A stretch of DNA of 64,000 nucleotides, taken from Pyrrhosoma nymphula (Eukaryota > Arthropoda > Insecta > Odonata > Coenagrionidae). The notes under the pieces were generated by a model. It had not been told where the DNA came from. It saw only the letters and a list, made by a program, of their open reading frames with translations, and ran no database searches. The stretch spans positions 79,311,094 to 79,375,093 of the forward strand of contig OY754337.1 in NCBI GenBank assembly GCA_963573305.1. Direction: 5' to 3'. A program made the position numbers and the translations under genes. Shown here in pieces: positions 47,586-59,382 of the stretch; the first letter of the stretch is position 1; each line of letters begins with the position of its first letter.

Positions 47586-50138
47586 TGATGGGAGAATAAA
47601 GAGGTAGGTCACCAAAGCGTTGTCTGGAGGCTGTGGAGGAGATTTTGAGTTCGGACAGTGAGCAGAGGATCGGGAAGACTGGAGGACGGTGATAAAGGAA
47701 GAAAAGGCCCTCCAATAGCTGTAGATCCGGTGGTAATGGTGATTTCATCCGCCTTAAGAGACTTCAAACTGTGGTCTCCTTGGCACACGGAGAGTAGGGT
47801 AATTGTGATAGCGAGTTTCCACCAACCCATTACCTCTAACCCATACATTCCCTCCCTCACTACCTTAACCACCAGTCCTTAATGGGCCAAAATATTTTGC
47901 TGTCGTTCGACTATTAAAACCATCCAATTGTGTTTTTGAATTCAATATTCGCTTAATACTTAACTATTACGCCTCATATGTTTATCTTGGTTTATGCGTG
48001 GAGTAAAGGGTTTAAAAAATCGATATATTAATTTGTAAAGAATCTCTTAACTACATTTCCATTCACACGAATTAAGGCATAAATTAGTACTTAATGATGA
48101 AGGTAAATCTAACTCAAAGAGGATTTGAAATAAAAAGAGGCTGAGACTGCTGTGCTGAAAGGAGAAAAACAAATGTGAAAATAGAATTGGATATGTAAAA
48201 AAGGCATGATGGAAATGAAAAACTTGATAATTAGTCTAATTGTCTAATCACTATACTCCAACTCTAAGAAGATTTAATTTTTTTGTAGGTGCAAAATGAC
48301 AAATCCGTCGGACCACCCTACAATCAATATATATTAATTTTGTAGCGTGTCAGTCAGTCAGTCATTCTGTATCCGTTTTGTTTATTTCTCTCTCAAGTTT
48401 TGAGCTAGAGGAATGAGGTTTGGTGCATTAAATGTGGATTTTCTGTGTGCATAATTTGGTAGTAGTTTTGGATTTTTATCAGTTGGTGGTGCAAAGAAAA
48501 ATTAAAAAAACCGTGGCTATTAGGCTCATAATCCGTAAAAACTGCTTAACAACGATGAATTAATTTAGGTTAGCAATGGTGAAGTAAACAAACAGTACTC
48601 ATTAAATTACAATCAATTAGGAACCGTATGGGCATATAAACGTTGTTAATTTATCTTTTTCAGGTAAATGTTTATTGCACTACGATATCTGTATTACTTT
48701 ATTTTCATTTCTTTTATTTCCCTTGATATATAGCTACTTTTACGCAAATGAAGTTATTTAGTGAAGATATTTAGAAATTATCTGGGTGAATGTTTAAGTG
48801 TATGCCTTTCCAAAACAATTAGATTCATGTCAAATTTCTCTAAACTGAACGTTAATATAATCAATAAAGTATTTTGATATTGCCGTTCCCTTGATTTGGT
48901 TTTATTGCATTAGATATGCGATTAGTTAGCGTAAGTGAAATGAACCTAAAGAGTTTTCCGTGCATAAAAGTGTCTGGATAAATACCAAAGGTCGTAAACG
49001 TTTCAATACACTTGCGTGTGCCACTATCTCAATATTGGTATAAACTTCACGTCGAAAGTTTAGAAGTATTATTTATACCATTACAAATGCTATATGAATG
49101 TGCGAGAAACTGACCTCGGAGATAATTCATTCTTTGTTAATTTATGTAAAATATTGCTCCCGTGCTTGCTGTTTGGGGAAGTAAAATTGCCAGTGGACAC
49201 CTCAAAAGCACACCAGACAGAGACGGCCGGCAAAGCAGGCAGCAGGTTGGCTAGTTTCAAATTTACAAATATTAATTCAGGGGAAGATAATAATTATTCA
49301 ATTGGCTCAATAGAGAGAGAAGGCATCGAGGAGAATACAAAAAGATTATGGGAGATAATAAGAGACTGATTCAGGATATAAAATAGAACTCTTTTAGTCC
49401 TTTTATCTTATCGTCCTAACGTTTTGGCAGAGAACATAGAATTATTCAAAGACTTTTTTGGTATTTTTTTATTAGTTTGAAACATTGATATGCATCGGCA
49501 TGTCAAAAAAAACGGAAAATTCAAGAAATATATAGCAATTTACAGCTTTAGGCGAAAAGCAATAACGGAAATATAGACAATTTTTTGTATTAATAAACCT
49601 TTCCAATAATGTTTTACCCAAAAATGGGTAAAGAAGGGTATGATGATTGTGGAGCTGAAACATTTAATTTTGAACCTTTCAAAATTGTTAATTACGTTGC
49701 TTTTTGCCGTCCTCAGTTCTAATTTTGTTCTAATGCCTATTTTCATGATGATGTATTGCATAATAATCGGAATAAAACATTTGCGTATAGCAGTGACTTA
49801 TAAAACGTAAATTGAAGGAGAAACATCTTAAATTTAATTATCAGTGGTTTACTGTGAATTCTATTGAAGACACAGCATGTTTCTAAAAAAAAACCTTCTT
49901 CTCAAGTTCAAAATGTTAACAATGTTAGTGAAGGTAACCCACATCCAAGGAAGTACCGAAATTTAAGAGGCTGTAAATATGTGAAAAATATACAGATGTG
50001 TAGGCAATCATAACTTCAGTATCAACTTTGGAATCACCCAGATGGTTGGTTCCAGAATCATTAGCTATTATCACTATATATCGAGTACGTCTCCCTCGCT
50101 CTCGTAGAACGGTGAATTATTGCGGATCCTGCTTAGAC
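47586..50138. other. Unannotated stretch
   Basis: About 2.5 kb; a short CAGT tandem lies near 48,349-48,363. No gene or element end recognised. Confidence 0.5.
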
Positions 50139-50967
50139 AAAAAAATACAGGAAGTATTCTTGAGACCTACTCCCGTCGGATCTTTATTTCTTGAATGCGA
50201 AATTACATACGTTACTCTCGTTGTTGGGAGATTCTTTTGTTTTGTTTGTCAGAAAGAAAGTTGAAATAAAAGAAAAAAAATTGCGCAATACATAACATTT
50301 ATTTATCAAAAACATCAGTATAAATGGCTAACCTATGCGCAATGGGTCGATGGTAACTAATATTTTCTGCTTTCCAATGTTAATTTTATATTTCTTGTGT
50401 ATTGACGTCTAACTCACGTTCTCAGCTCTCCGTAGACACCTCGATCACTAAAATCGACCGACTCGTTCCGGAGATACAACTGAACTGATCGTTCGCCATG
50501 CCCACACAAGCCCAACCCCCGTGCCCACACCCCCACTCGGACTGGGGGCCCAAGCTTGCGGTAACCAGCCCCTTGGGTGGGCCCCTCTCCACGCGCGGTG
50601 TCTGCCTGGATACTCAAAAACCCCAAATTGATGATGAAAGGCAAAAAGAATGAATAAATGAAATGATGACTAAATAAATGAGGAGGTGACGGAAACTTTC
50701 TAATACCTTTCATATAATACCACCCTTTATAAAAAAGAAAACACTCCCACTCGCAGCGCTGTGACGTCACCACGAAACCCCCCTTCGTTCGCAACAAACC
50801 ATGTTCGGTAGTCGATAAAACAAGCTATCCAGTCATAGTTTTAGATATTCTGTAATCCTTATAGTTTTTGCACACGATGCCCTCAAAAGTACACAAATAT
50901 TGGTCGCGGCAAAACCTTAAATGACACCGACAACGAACCATAAGATTCACATTCACACAAAAAACTT
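50139..50967. repeat. Unnamed interspersed repeat, copy 1
   Basis: It aligns with 54,121-54,730 in the same orientation. Shared blocks include GTTTTGTTTGTCAGA, ACATAACATTTATTTATC, CGTAGACACCTCGATCACTA, GCGCTGTGACGTCACC and AACGAACCATAAGAT. Copy 1 carries about 230 extra bases at 50,512-50,745. No frame is shared, so this is a non-coding element of unknown class. Confidence 0.75.
50512..50745. mobile_element. Probable insertion inside repeat copy 1
   Basis: This block is absent from copy 2. It is GC-rich at its left (GGGGGCCCAAGCTTGCGGTA) and ends in an AATGAATAAATGA-type simple tail, the layout of a short retroposon. Identity is not known, and a deletion in copy 2 is the alternative. Confidence 0.4.
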
Positions 50968-50976
50968 CACAAATAT

Positions 50977-51149
50977 GGAAAAGTATTTTCCGGGTTAAGG
51001 CCGCGTTGGTCCATTTGGGCGTCCAGTTGGACCTGAAGGCGGGAGCTGGAATGCGCCCGAAACTGTCGTCTGCCCAAATGAACCAACGCGGCCTTAACCC
51101 GGAAAATACTTTTCCAATTAATCACCGCGGAAGCCTCCGTACCAACCTC
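50977..51149. mobile_element. 173-bp fold-back element with 9-bp target duplication
   Basis: CACAAATAT stands at 50,968-50,976 and 51,150-51,158. The arms (50,977-51,022 and about 51,069-51,116) include AAGGCCGCGTTGG and its complement and AAAAGTATTTTCCGGGTTAA and its complement. A core sits at the tip (51,033-51,063), and an unpaired tail of about 33 bases follows. Length, layout and tail size match the 171-bp unit at 16.5 kb, although the sequences differ. Confidence 0.75.
51033..51063 (+). ncRNA. Hammerhead-like core at hairpin tip
   Basis: It reads CTGAAG, stem II GGCG/CGCC, GAAAC, then TGTCGTC as in the 12-kb left-arm core. The seventh box position is G instead of A. Helix I would be the long GTTAAGGCCGCGTTGG palindrome. 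The span is 31 nt. Confidence 0.5.
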
Positions 51150-51158
51150 CACAAATAT

Positions 51159-52867
51159 ATTTCGAAGGCCATACCATACCCTAGAATCATTAAATAGAAG
51201 CTGTTGAATAACACATTAGTTTTTTAAGACATCCAGATATTGGCGTTTCCAGGAAATCCATTATATAACGCCCATTATCTACGCCCTAGAAGGCTAGATT
51301 CAGACACATGGCGGCTCAAAAGGCTGTATTGCACCGCGGATTGCTCCATTTTAATTCAAAGTGAGCGTTTTCCTGCGTAGAGTGTCCATAATATTTAGGT
51401 TTCGAAATATCTCATTCTGAAATCCATGATCCGTAGACATTAATTTCAGCTGGAAAAAGCATAAGATTCCAACTCATTGCTTATTTTACAGCGTTGAGAA
51501 AAGAGAAGATGGATTAATTATGACGGAGAAAGAGAAAAACATTGAGTTTAAAAAGGTCAAGAGGGAGTGCATTAGACGATGATTCAAGAGTTTTTCATCC
51601 AGTTGCAATTTATGAAATACGGCTGTCAAATTACTTCTGCATCTAAAAATAAATTTTCATGCACAGACAAATTGTTTCCGCGGCAGGAATAAAATTTATT
51701 AAAAAAACTCAAACATACAATTTAATGTAGAATTATCTTTGAGTCACAAAATAAAGAACTAATTGTACTTCTTTTTAGCTTTACTGTCACAGTAACATTT
51801 CAAAATGAACTTTGTTGTGATTCACGGAATAGCCACGATGTAATGTTATTCATTAAGAATATTTACTAGGTTATGATCGTAATAAAAGCATTTTAAGCTT
51901 TGAATACATGATTGATTGGAGATTATATGAGTTTCACTACACTTTTTTTTGTAAAGACTTCACAGACACGATCTTTCTCCTGATTTAAGAGCCTTAGTAA
52001 GCTCAAGTTTTTATTCAATCCGTTTATTTGAGCGCACATTTTCATCGTTTCATTCAATTTTTAGTATTCAATTTCCCGGTGAAGTAGGTTGGAAACGAGA
52101 AAGCCAAATACTATTTTCCTTCCACTGTTGATTTTGCTTCCAACTTTTCTTGTCCATGACGAGAGAGCATTTAGCTCCAACTATTGTTTCTATTCGACCA
52201 CTTTTATCCTGGATCCACCGCTCTGTCCCGTTTGAAGAGGTCAAAGGTTAACTGAATGAGGAAGTCGGGCGGAACGAGGAAAGGTGTTAATGGATGGAAG
52301 AGGAGGACACATTCTCGAGCATACTTAAAAGCATACGAAGATGAAAGCCCTCCCTATGCGTGGAGGTGGAAGAACTTGATACGGAGTTGAGCCCTGGGGA
52401 CGGTGGGGAGACCCTGGGGACGGACGGTGGGGACTTTCCCCCGAGGGGAAAGAGGAGGCGTGCAAGGGATTTCCTCCTTTTGACAGGGTCAAGGGCTGGG
52501 TGGGGGATAATTTGATGCGAAAGGAAGCTGTTTTATGTCATATGGATTTCCTTTAGTCAGATTAGTACTTAGAAGAAAAATTGTTGTCATATCTTAGTGA
52601 TTAGTCATTGACGCTCCTTTTTTACTTAGTCCAGCTCAATTTTTTGCGAATATTGCTTTATGTGTAAAAGATTTTGGTTAGTGTTTAGTTCATGCTCTTG
52701 TTTACTAAATTCAAAGGAGGTTATAGTGATTAAATACCATGTACGTATATGGCGAGGTAATAATTGTGGAATTGCTGTCATTTTCGGTGACTTAAAATGC
52801 ATTCAAATACAATAAAATGATATAAGATATGGCGTTTTTCCGGCGGATAACAATTGTTAGGTATTCT
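51159..52867. other. Unannotated stretch
   Basis: No gene recognised. A purine-rich patch with a GGGGACGG duplication lies at about 52,390-52,440. Confidence 0.5.
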
Positions 52868-53040
52868 CTGGATTCACACAAGGTTAGATAAATTGGCTCC
52901 TGCAAACGTTTCGATTGAAAACTCTCCTGTCATCATCCGGGTATTGAGTAAATTATCAATACCCAGATGATGATGATGGAAGAGTATTCTGTCGAAACGT
53001 TGGCCGCAGCCAATTACCTCACCCCTTTTGAATCCCGAGA
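52868..53040. mobile_element. Fold-back element with two inverted hammerhead-like cores
   Basis: The arms about 52,868-52,947 and 52,955-53,040 are imperfect complements around a 7-base spacer. Paired blocks include GGGTATTGA, AACGTTTCGA and AATTGGCT. A core-like segment lies in each arm: minus at 52,908-52,939 (CGGATGA ... GAAAC) and plus at 52,964-52,998 (CAGATGA ... GAAAC). Each has lost one CTGA base, and stem II is complete only when the two copies are compared, so both are probably dead. Confidence 0.65.
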
Positions 53041-54120
53041 ACAAAGCAATTAGTTTAAATGATTGAAAACACTTTAATCTAAGCTATGAGGTTTTTCATC
53101 ATGTCAAGGAGCAGAAAGATTTGTTATCAGGGTTATAATAAATACATAAGGTTATACTATATAATATACTATACTGAAGAAAGCGTTAACAAAATTGGTG
53201 ATTTTTTATTTGTGACTCGGGAGATTTGGGAAAGCTTATTTTGGCCTGTAAATAAAACGATATTGTAGGTAGTTTATAGTAAGAAATAAAATGAGTAAAT
53301 TTAGTTTATTCAGGGCTATTCAGAGATACATTTGAACAGAGCATAACTCGCTGATTGGGTCGTTGACAGTAGATGGCAGTAGAATTAAGAAACATATTTA
53401 TGTGGTGAAAATCAAATCGTTCGTGTTGAAAATCAAAAAGCCTAGTATTAATAGCAATGGAGGTGAACTGCATGAGCCTACGAACTAATCTGACTCGGTC
53501 TCAGGTGAGTTTCATGAAAAATGTTTTTTATAGCTGGCTGAGTACTTGCTTCCCATCTGGAGAGCCCGGGAACGCGTCCAGATATTTTCGGAGGTTATTC
53601 AATGGTATTCTAATTCCTATTTTCATGTGCTGAGATAAATTCACGTTTGTCGGCTTGGACGCAAGTCTGTATCCTTTTCGGCTCCTTTCCTTAATAACAG
53701 GCTAATACATACTTCGAACTTATTTCAAAATTAGGTGGACGAAAGTCTCAAGAGATCACTTAACAGGACTTTTAGGTGAGGGAAGCATCGCAGAGAGTAT
53801 GTAGGTATGATAGATGAACAGAATAAGGATGCGTACGTAGGGCATTGTGGAGGTAACTAACCAAACAGAATCAATTTTTCATAAGTACAGCGTGACCTCA
53901 GTCAAATTCATATATAATGAAGTGGAAAATGTGCGCTTATTTCTGCAAAACATTTATCTGTGTGCAACTAGTATTGAATCGTAACGACTTGCAGTAACAA
54001 TTTAGGTAATATTTGAAGGAAATACACATGGCTTTTTATTTCATCAGAATTTAAAATGTATTACCAATAATTTGAGGTAATTGGATTGTGCCAAGCTCAA
54101 ACGTAGGTGGTCTGAAAGAT
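53041..54120. other. Unannotated stretch
   Basis: Nothing recognised beyond a weak tRNA-like segment near 53,530-53,580. Confidence 0.45.
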
Positions 54121-54730
54121 TAAAAAAACAGAAATTATTCTTGATACTCCTGTCGGATCTTTATTATGTGAATGTGAAATTACATACATTACTCTCCTTA
54201 TTGGGAGATTTTTTTGTTTTGTTTGTCAGATAGAAAGTTGAAATGAAAGAAAGAAAATTGCGCTATACATAACATTTATTTATCGAAAACATCAGTACAA
54301 ATGGCTAACCTATGCACAATTGGTCGATGGTGACAAATATTTTTTACTTTCCAATGTAAATTTTATATTTCTTATGTTATTAACGTCCAAATCACGTTCT
54401 CAGCTCTCCGTAGACACCTCGATCACTAAAATCAACCGAATCATTCCGGAGATACAACTGAACTGAGCGCGCGCCGTGCCCACACAAGCAGAAATTTAGA
54501 CCCCCACGTGAAGCGCTGTGACGTCACCTCGCAACTCCCCCTTCACTCGAGACAAACAATTTCCAGTAGTCTACAAAACGAGCTATCCAGTCATAGTTTT
54601 AAATATTCTGTAATCCCATTAGTTTTTGCACACGAGGTCCTCGAAATTACACAAATGTTGGTCGCGGGAAAACCTTACATGACACCGAGAACGAACCATA
54701 AGATGTTCATTCGCATTCACATCAAAAAGT
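54121..54730. repeat. Unnamed interspersed repeat, copy 2
   Basis: It is the direct-orientation partner of 50,139-50,967, about 4 kb away, without the 230-base insertion. Confidence 0.75.
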
Positions 54731-56261
54731 ACGTAATTATGATGACATCGTGTGAAAGTGTGTCAGGAAGGAGGGAGCGAAAGGGAGTGCAGGGTGAAGT
54801 ATTTTTCAATGACGGATGTTTTGCTCCTAAGGATTAAGACGGGGTGAAGAATGGAGATGGGAGAAATTTGGGGGAAGAAAGGGAGAAATGGAAGTGGAAG
54901 TAGGTGCCAATGGAGTTTGGTTTTGAATGATGAATGGCTTGAAAGGGGTGAAATGATACTGGTGGAGAATTAACCTTAGTAGACTCTTGGGAAAGGCGTT
55001 CAAACGAACGTTCATGTGATCAAAATTACGTTTTTGATTGGAGTTCACGCCGTCCCAGCCCTTGTTTTCCATCTTGCCGCATCAAGCATTGCCGTGTCGA
55101 GGTCTAAATATACTAAGTACCCATAAAACAGCTGCAGGAATTCGTGGTAGGGGTTATTAGAACTCCAGCCACGAAGATGGGAAGGAAAAGGGAAGAGAAA
55201 TAGGAAGAGGGATGACTAAATTGAATTGCATATAAATGGAGTGTCAAAGTGACTCACTCCTTTTTTGTTATGGTATTTCATGGTGCGAGAAATCATCCGA
55301 TAAGCGCTCGAGTTTCAGCTGGAGACTCACTATCTTGGTCGCACCGACGCTACGGTGACATGATCCACAAAATGTCTTCCACACTCCCGAATCGGATGGA
55401 TTGGAGACTTTCCTCTGGCCCCGTAACAGATTATAACACTCAGGAGGCGATCAACAACTTCACCCCACGCTAATCAGTAGGGGTGTACGATATGTTCCCA
55501 GCACTTCCACGTGAAAGTCAGGAACAACTCTCACATCAAGGAATATTTTGACTGTGCGTAGTAAGTAGTTATATACCGTATCCCTGGAGGACTACAAAGT
55601 AGGTGGTCATACCTAAATTGAACTACTTTAGAGCCAAATAATTAAGAGGAATCAGTCTGATACATTTTCTGAGACTGTAGAAGAGAGTGATTAGACGTAA
55701 ATATACTTAAATAATTTCTATCAGCAGTGAGTTTTATATAATAGAAGATTGCTTAGCCATAGGCTACTGGTATTTTTGACTGAAAAAAACTTCCGTTGAG
55801 GTATTTGGTGATTTCGTCGAAAAATGCTGATACGGTATTTTCAAGCTTCCCACTGAATCAGAAGAACAGCTGCTGCCAGCACTTTGGAGGCTGACTCTGA
55901 ATGTCAAGAATGAAGCTCCTCACTGCTTATCTAATTTTGATTGTCTCCGTGGTCAGCCGGTCTCCATAACTATTGGATCCACTTAGTGTTTCAGCTTCGC
56001 AGCAACCCCCAATACGTAAAATAAGGGGTACGAGGAAAATGAGTGGTTTTACTGGTGCTGACCAATCTGAAGGCACCCGAATCCAGCCAAAGAGAAAATA
56101 AGCCTTATTATTAGACCTGATGCTAATAGCCTTTATGATGATGTCATACATAGCATTAGAAACGTCACCAGCAGCCGTTTTCAGGGCCCAGTGGAAAGCC
56201 CAAGAAAACTTCATCAGCTAAATCTTTCGCTGAATGAGTAAATATAAGGGACTATCCATTC
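54731..56261. other. Unannotated stretch
   Basis: A purine-rich patch lies at about 54,770-54,910. No gene recognised. Confidence 0.5.
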
Positions 56262-56725
56262 AAGGTGTTGAAGTCACAGCGCACATCGGAACACATTATC
56301 AGCGCACTTTAGCGCACACGAACGACGTTGAATTGAACGATGTGCGCTATGGCGAAATGTTTTGTAACCTACCACAGAAGGTAGCATTCTGTGGTTGAAC
56401 AGCAGTCAAGGCCGAATGTTTAGTTTAAATTTGTTGAATTCGTACAAATAAGTTTTTTCAAAATTTATATTTTTATCACTCAGTAATTATATACTTTAAA
56501 ACATGCATATTTACAGCCATTACTGAAAATCAACAAACTTGACAACAATCAGGGATGCCATTATCGATGTTCTTTTGATGTTTAGCACACATCAAATTTG
56601 CTCCCGATCTGTTATTAAGTGCGCTATCTAGTGCGCAGGGTCTGAATCTCGAATGGAGGGCAAGTGTGCTGTTGTGTTACGAAGTGATTAGCGCACTAGA
56701 GCGACTGGAAGGCACCCATAGGCAT
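56262..56725. mobile_element. Possible DNA transposon remnant with repeated GCGCAC motifs
   Basis: The hexamer GCGCAC or its complement occurs about seven times near the two edges (56,279-56,350 and 56,620-56,700). The right edge GTGCGCTAATCAC...GTGCC reads as a transposon-like terminus when complemented. Clear TIRs and target duplication were not established. Confidence 0.35.
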
Positions 56726-56848
56726 CATATGAATGAATGAATGAAACTTTATTTATGCTCTGGGGTATCCCAATAGAGCAAGTAAACTATACAATTAGCA
56801 TATTCTGCTCAAAAAACATAATAAACACATAAGGAAAGAAAAGTTAAT

Positions 56849-59297
56849 TCACATAACAATGAATATTACAGAAATATATAGAAAGACAAAGTAAATTTTC
56901 ACACATATATTTCTGATTTTTTTTAAATAACAAAATAATTTTACTTTAAACGATTGAAGGGATGAAGAAGATTTGACATGGGAGGGTAGCGAATTCCAAA
57001 ACTTGGAAGCAGTGGTGAGGAAGGAATTGAAGTAGATATTGGTACGGGCTTGTGGAATGTGAAGGAAGGTAGGGTCAGATCGGGTTAATATTTGGGAAAG
57101 TCTTTTTCTGGGGGCAAATAGATCGTAGAGGTAGGAAGGATTCCGATTATTGAAGAGGGTGCAAAGAGAATACCCCAAGAAGTATTTCCTTCGGGAACCG
57201 AGAGGTAACAAATTTAGGTCAGCATAATACTTTGACACATGTTCATCTCTGCGTAAGTCAATATAAATCTAACACAACATTTTATAAGTCGCTGGAGACG
57301 CTTATCAACAACATTATTTAAATCGCTGTAAACCTATACACAATAATAAAAAACTGGAAAGATAAGACAACTAACAAGCATAACTCTAGTGGAAACAGGA
57401 ATATTTTTCCTTTGCAGCTTTAGAAGATTAAGAATCTTATTTCCCTTATTACAAAATTCCAGGACATGCTGATCCCATGACAAATTGCAATGTGGAAGAT
57501 CATCTAGAGTAGAGTGAAAATAAATTTGCAAGTCATCTGCATACAGCATGTATTTAGAATGTTTTATGCTTTTAACCAGATGTATAAATTAAACAAAAGA
57601 GGTCCGAGAACAGAGCCTTGAGGGACACCGCATGAAACTGGGACCCAGGAGGATATCTCGTCGCCGGAATCCTTAACTGCTTGACTCCTACCTGACAAGT
57701 AGGAGTGAAACCAGTTTAGGGCAGAACTGGAGAAATTTAGGGATTTCAGTTTAAGTAGGAGTAAAGAATGGTTGACTCGATCAAAGGCCTTGCTAAAATC
57801 AAATAGGACCATTATCGTATTCAATTTTTTATCGATAGCTAGACTAATGTCATTTATGACCTTTAGCAAGGCAGTCTGGGTACTGAAACCCTTGCGAAAG
57901 CCAGATTGATATGGATCAAGTTTACCATATGATATAAGATATTCCGTAACTTGAGAGTGAACAATTCTCTCCGGTGTTTTCGATAGAGTACTTAGAATTG
58001 AGAAAGGTCTAAAGTCAGAGGGAGTTTTGGGCCTTTTTCCAGGCAGCGGGATTTTAAGCGTGGGCTAAAGAATAATTGAAAATTTCAAGGATGTATGGAA
58101 GCAGAAAATGAGTGGCTTTATGAACGAACAGGATTGAAATTTGGTCATATACTGGGGAGTTAGATTTAGTCAGCTTTGAGTACTTCAAAGCACCCTCAGG
58201 TGTGATATATTGAAAAAAGCAATTGTTCGCGTTGAATGGGATGAATAAGCCCACCGGAGTTAAAGCAGGAAATTGTGGGTCACACACACTGTTTGATAAA
58301 GAACTTAAGAATTGATTTATTTGATCAATTGAAATGTGACTTGGAAGTACAATTATAGCGCTGACGTACTAGCCCAAGGTTCCGGAGTTCACGCCGAGCT
58401 GTGTTTTGGCCTTTGACTTGAGAGAGTTTTAAGGTAAAGTACTGGCGCTTGGCATCAGTAATGCGGGTTTTAAGCAAATTTAGAGAAACCTTGAATGATT
58501 AGGACGCAGCAGGCATTCTAGATCTGTTATAAGCACGACGAAGGCGATTGCGTGCACGAATTTCATCAGTGAACCATGGTGCTTGAATGCGCTTAGGATA
58601 GCACGTCACAAAAGAAGCTGAGAGATTAATACAATTCAACAGATTTGAGTTAGAGACAATTTACCTTTAGGTCAATACAATTGGACTTAAGAACATCACT
58701 CCAATTCAAGGCCGCTAGTTGATTCTGAAAGTAGAGGTCATAGAAGTTTTTAAGCTTCCGGAATTTGAAAGGCTGAGGAGGAGTGGAGTGAAATTTATTT
58801 TTATAAGAAATATGTATTAGGTCATGGGTTGATAAAAAAGGCACAGTTATTTGAGAGTAAGCAATTAATTTCTCTGGGTCATCAAGGATAAATAAATCAA
58901 GTAGAGTGTGACTGGTCATGGTGTGATGCGTCGCACTAAACGGAACAATGTGGAGAATATTACTAAATGTTAATTTCCGAATATATTGACTGCCGAAGCT
59001 TTTTTTTAAGCAGATCGGAGTTAAAATCGCCGACTAACACAACAATATTATTAGTGGGAAAAAATGAAGGAAATCATTTTACAAACCTGAAAGTACACTC
59101 ATAAACCCAATTTTCGGAGGCCGATATACAACACACAAAAGAAGTTTTAACGAATTGAGGCCAATAATTTCTACAATCAGGTATTCAGGTTGAGAACAAT
59201 AGACTGAAGGGGAGGAGGATAGGACTGAGAATTGAAAATCATGGCGAATAAATAGGCAAACACAACCACCTAATTTACCAAGACGATCATGCCTCAA
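56849..59297 (-). pseudogene. ORF2: endonuclease-reverse transcriptase, broken
   Basis: The blocks run in order on the minus strand. At 59,297-59,079 is endonuclease GGCVCLFIRHDF with YLIVEI and LLLCVVYRPP. At 58,919-58,650 are TSHTLLDLFIL and STHDLIHISY, the end of the endonuclease. At 58,287-58,054 is the pre-palm region with PVYDQIS. At 57,869-57,564 are VLFDFSKAFDRVNH (first catalytic Asp) and GVPQGSVLGPLLFNLYI. At 57,549-57,334 is YADDLQIYF, carrying the catalytic DD. At 57,238-56,849 is the C-terminal SRRKYFLGY...FWNSLPSHV region. The segment between YADD and NLSWDQH is far shorter than normal, an internal deletion of perhaps 50-60 residues. Stops and frameshifts separate nearly all blocks, so no product is expected. 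Confidence 0.85.
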
Positions 59298-59382
59298 GAG
59301 AATTCAAATTAGGTATCGACACTAATTCATCAGGAATATCCGGATTTAGCCACGTTTCAGTGACGACAACTTTTATCTCATC

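Noticed and set aside
48340..48370. Short CAGT tandem
   Set aside because: Four units only; ordinary microsatellite, no CRISPR-like spacing.
56727..56746. ATGA microsatellite considered as an independent repeat
   Set aside because: It is better explained as the 3' tail of the CR1/Jockey-type element.
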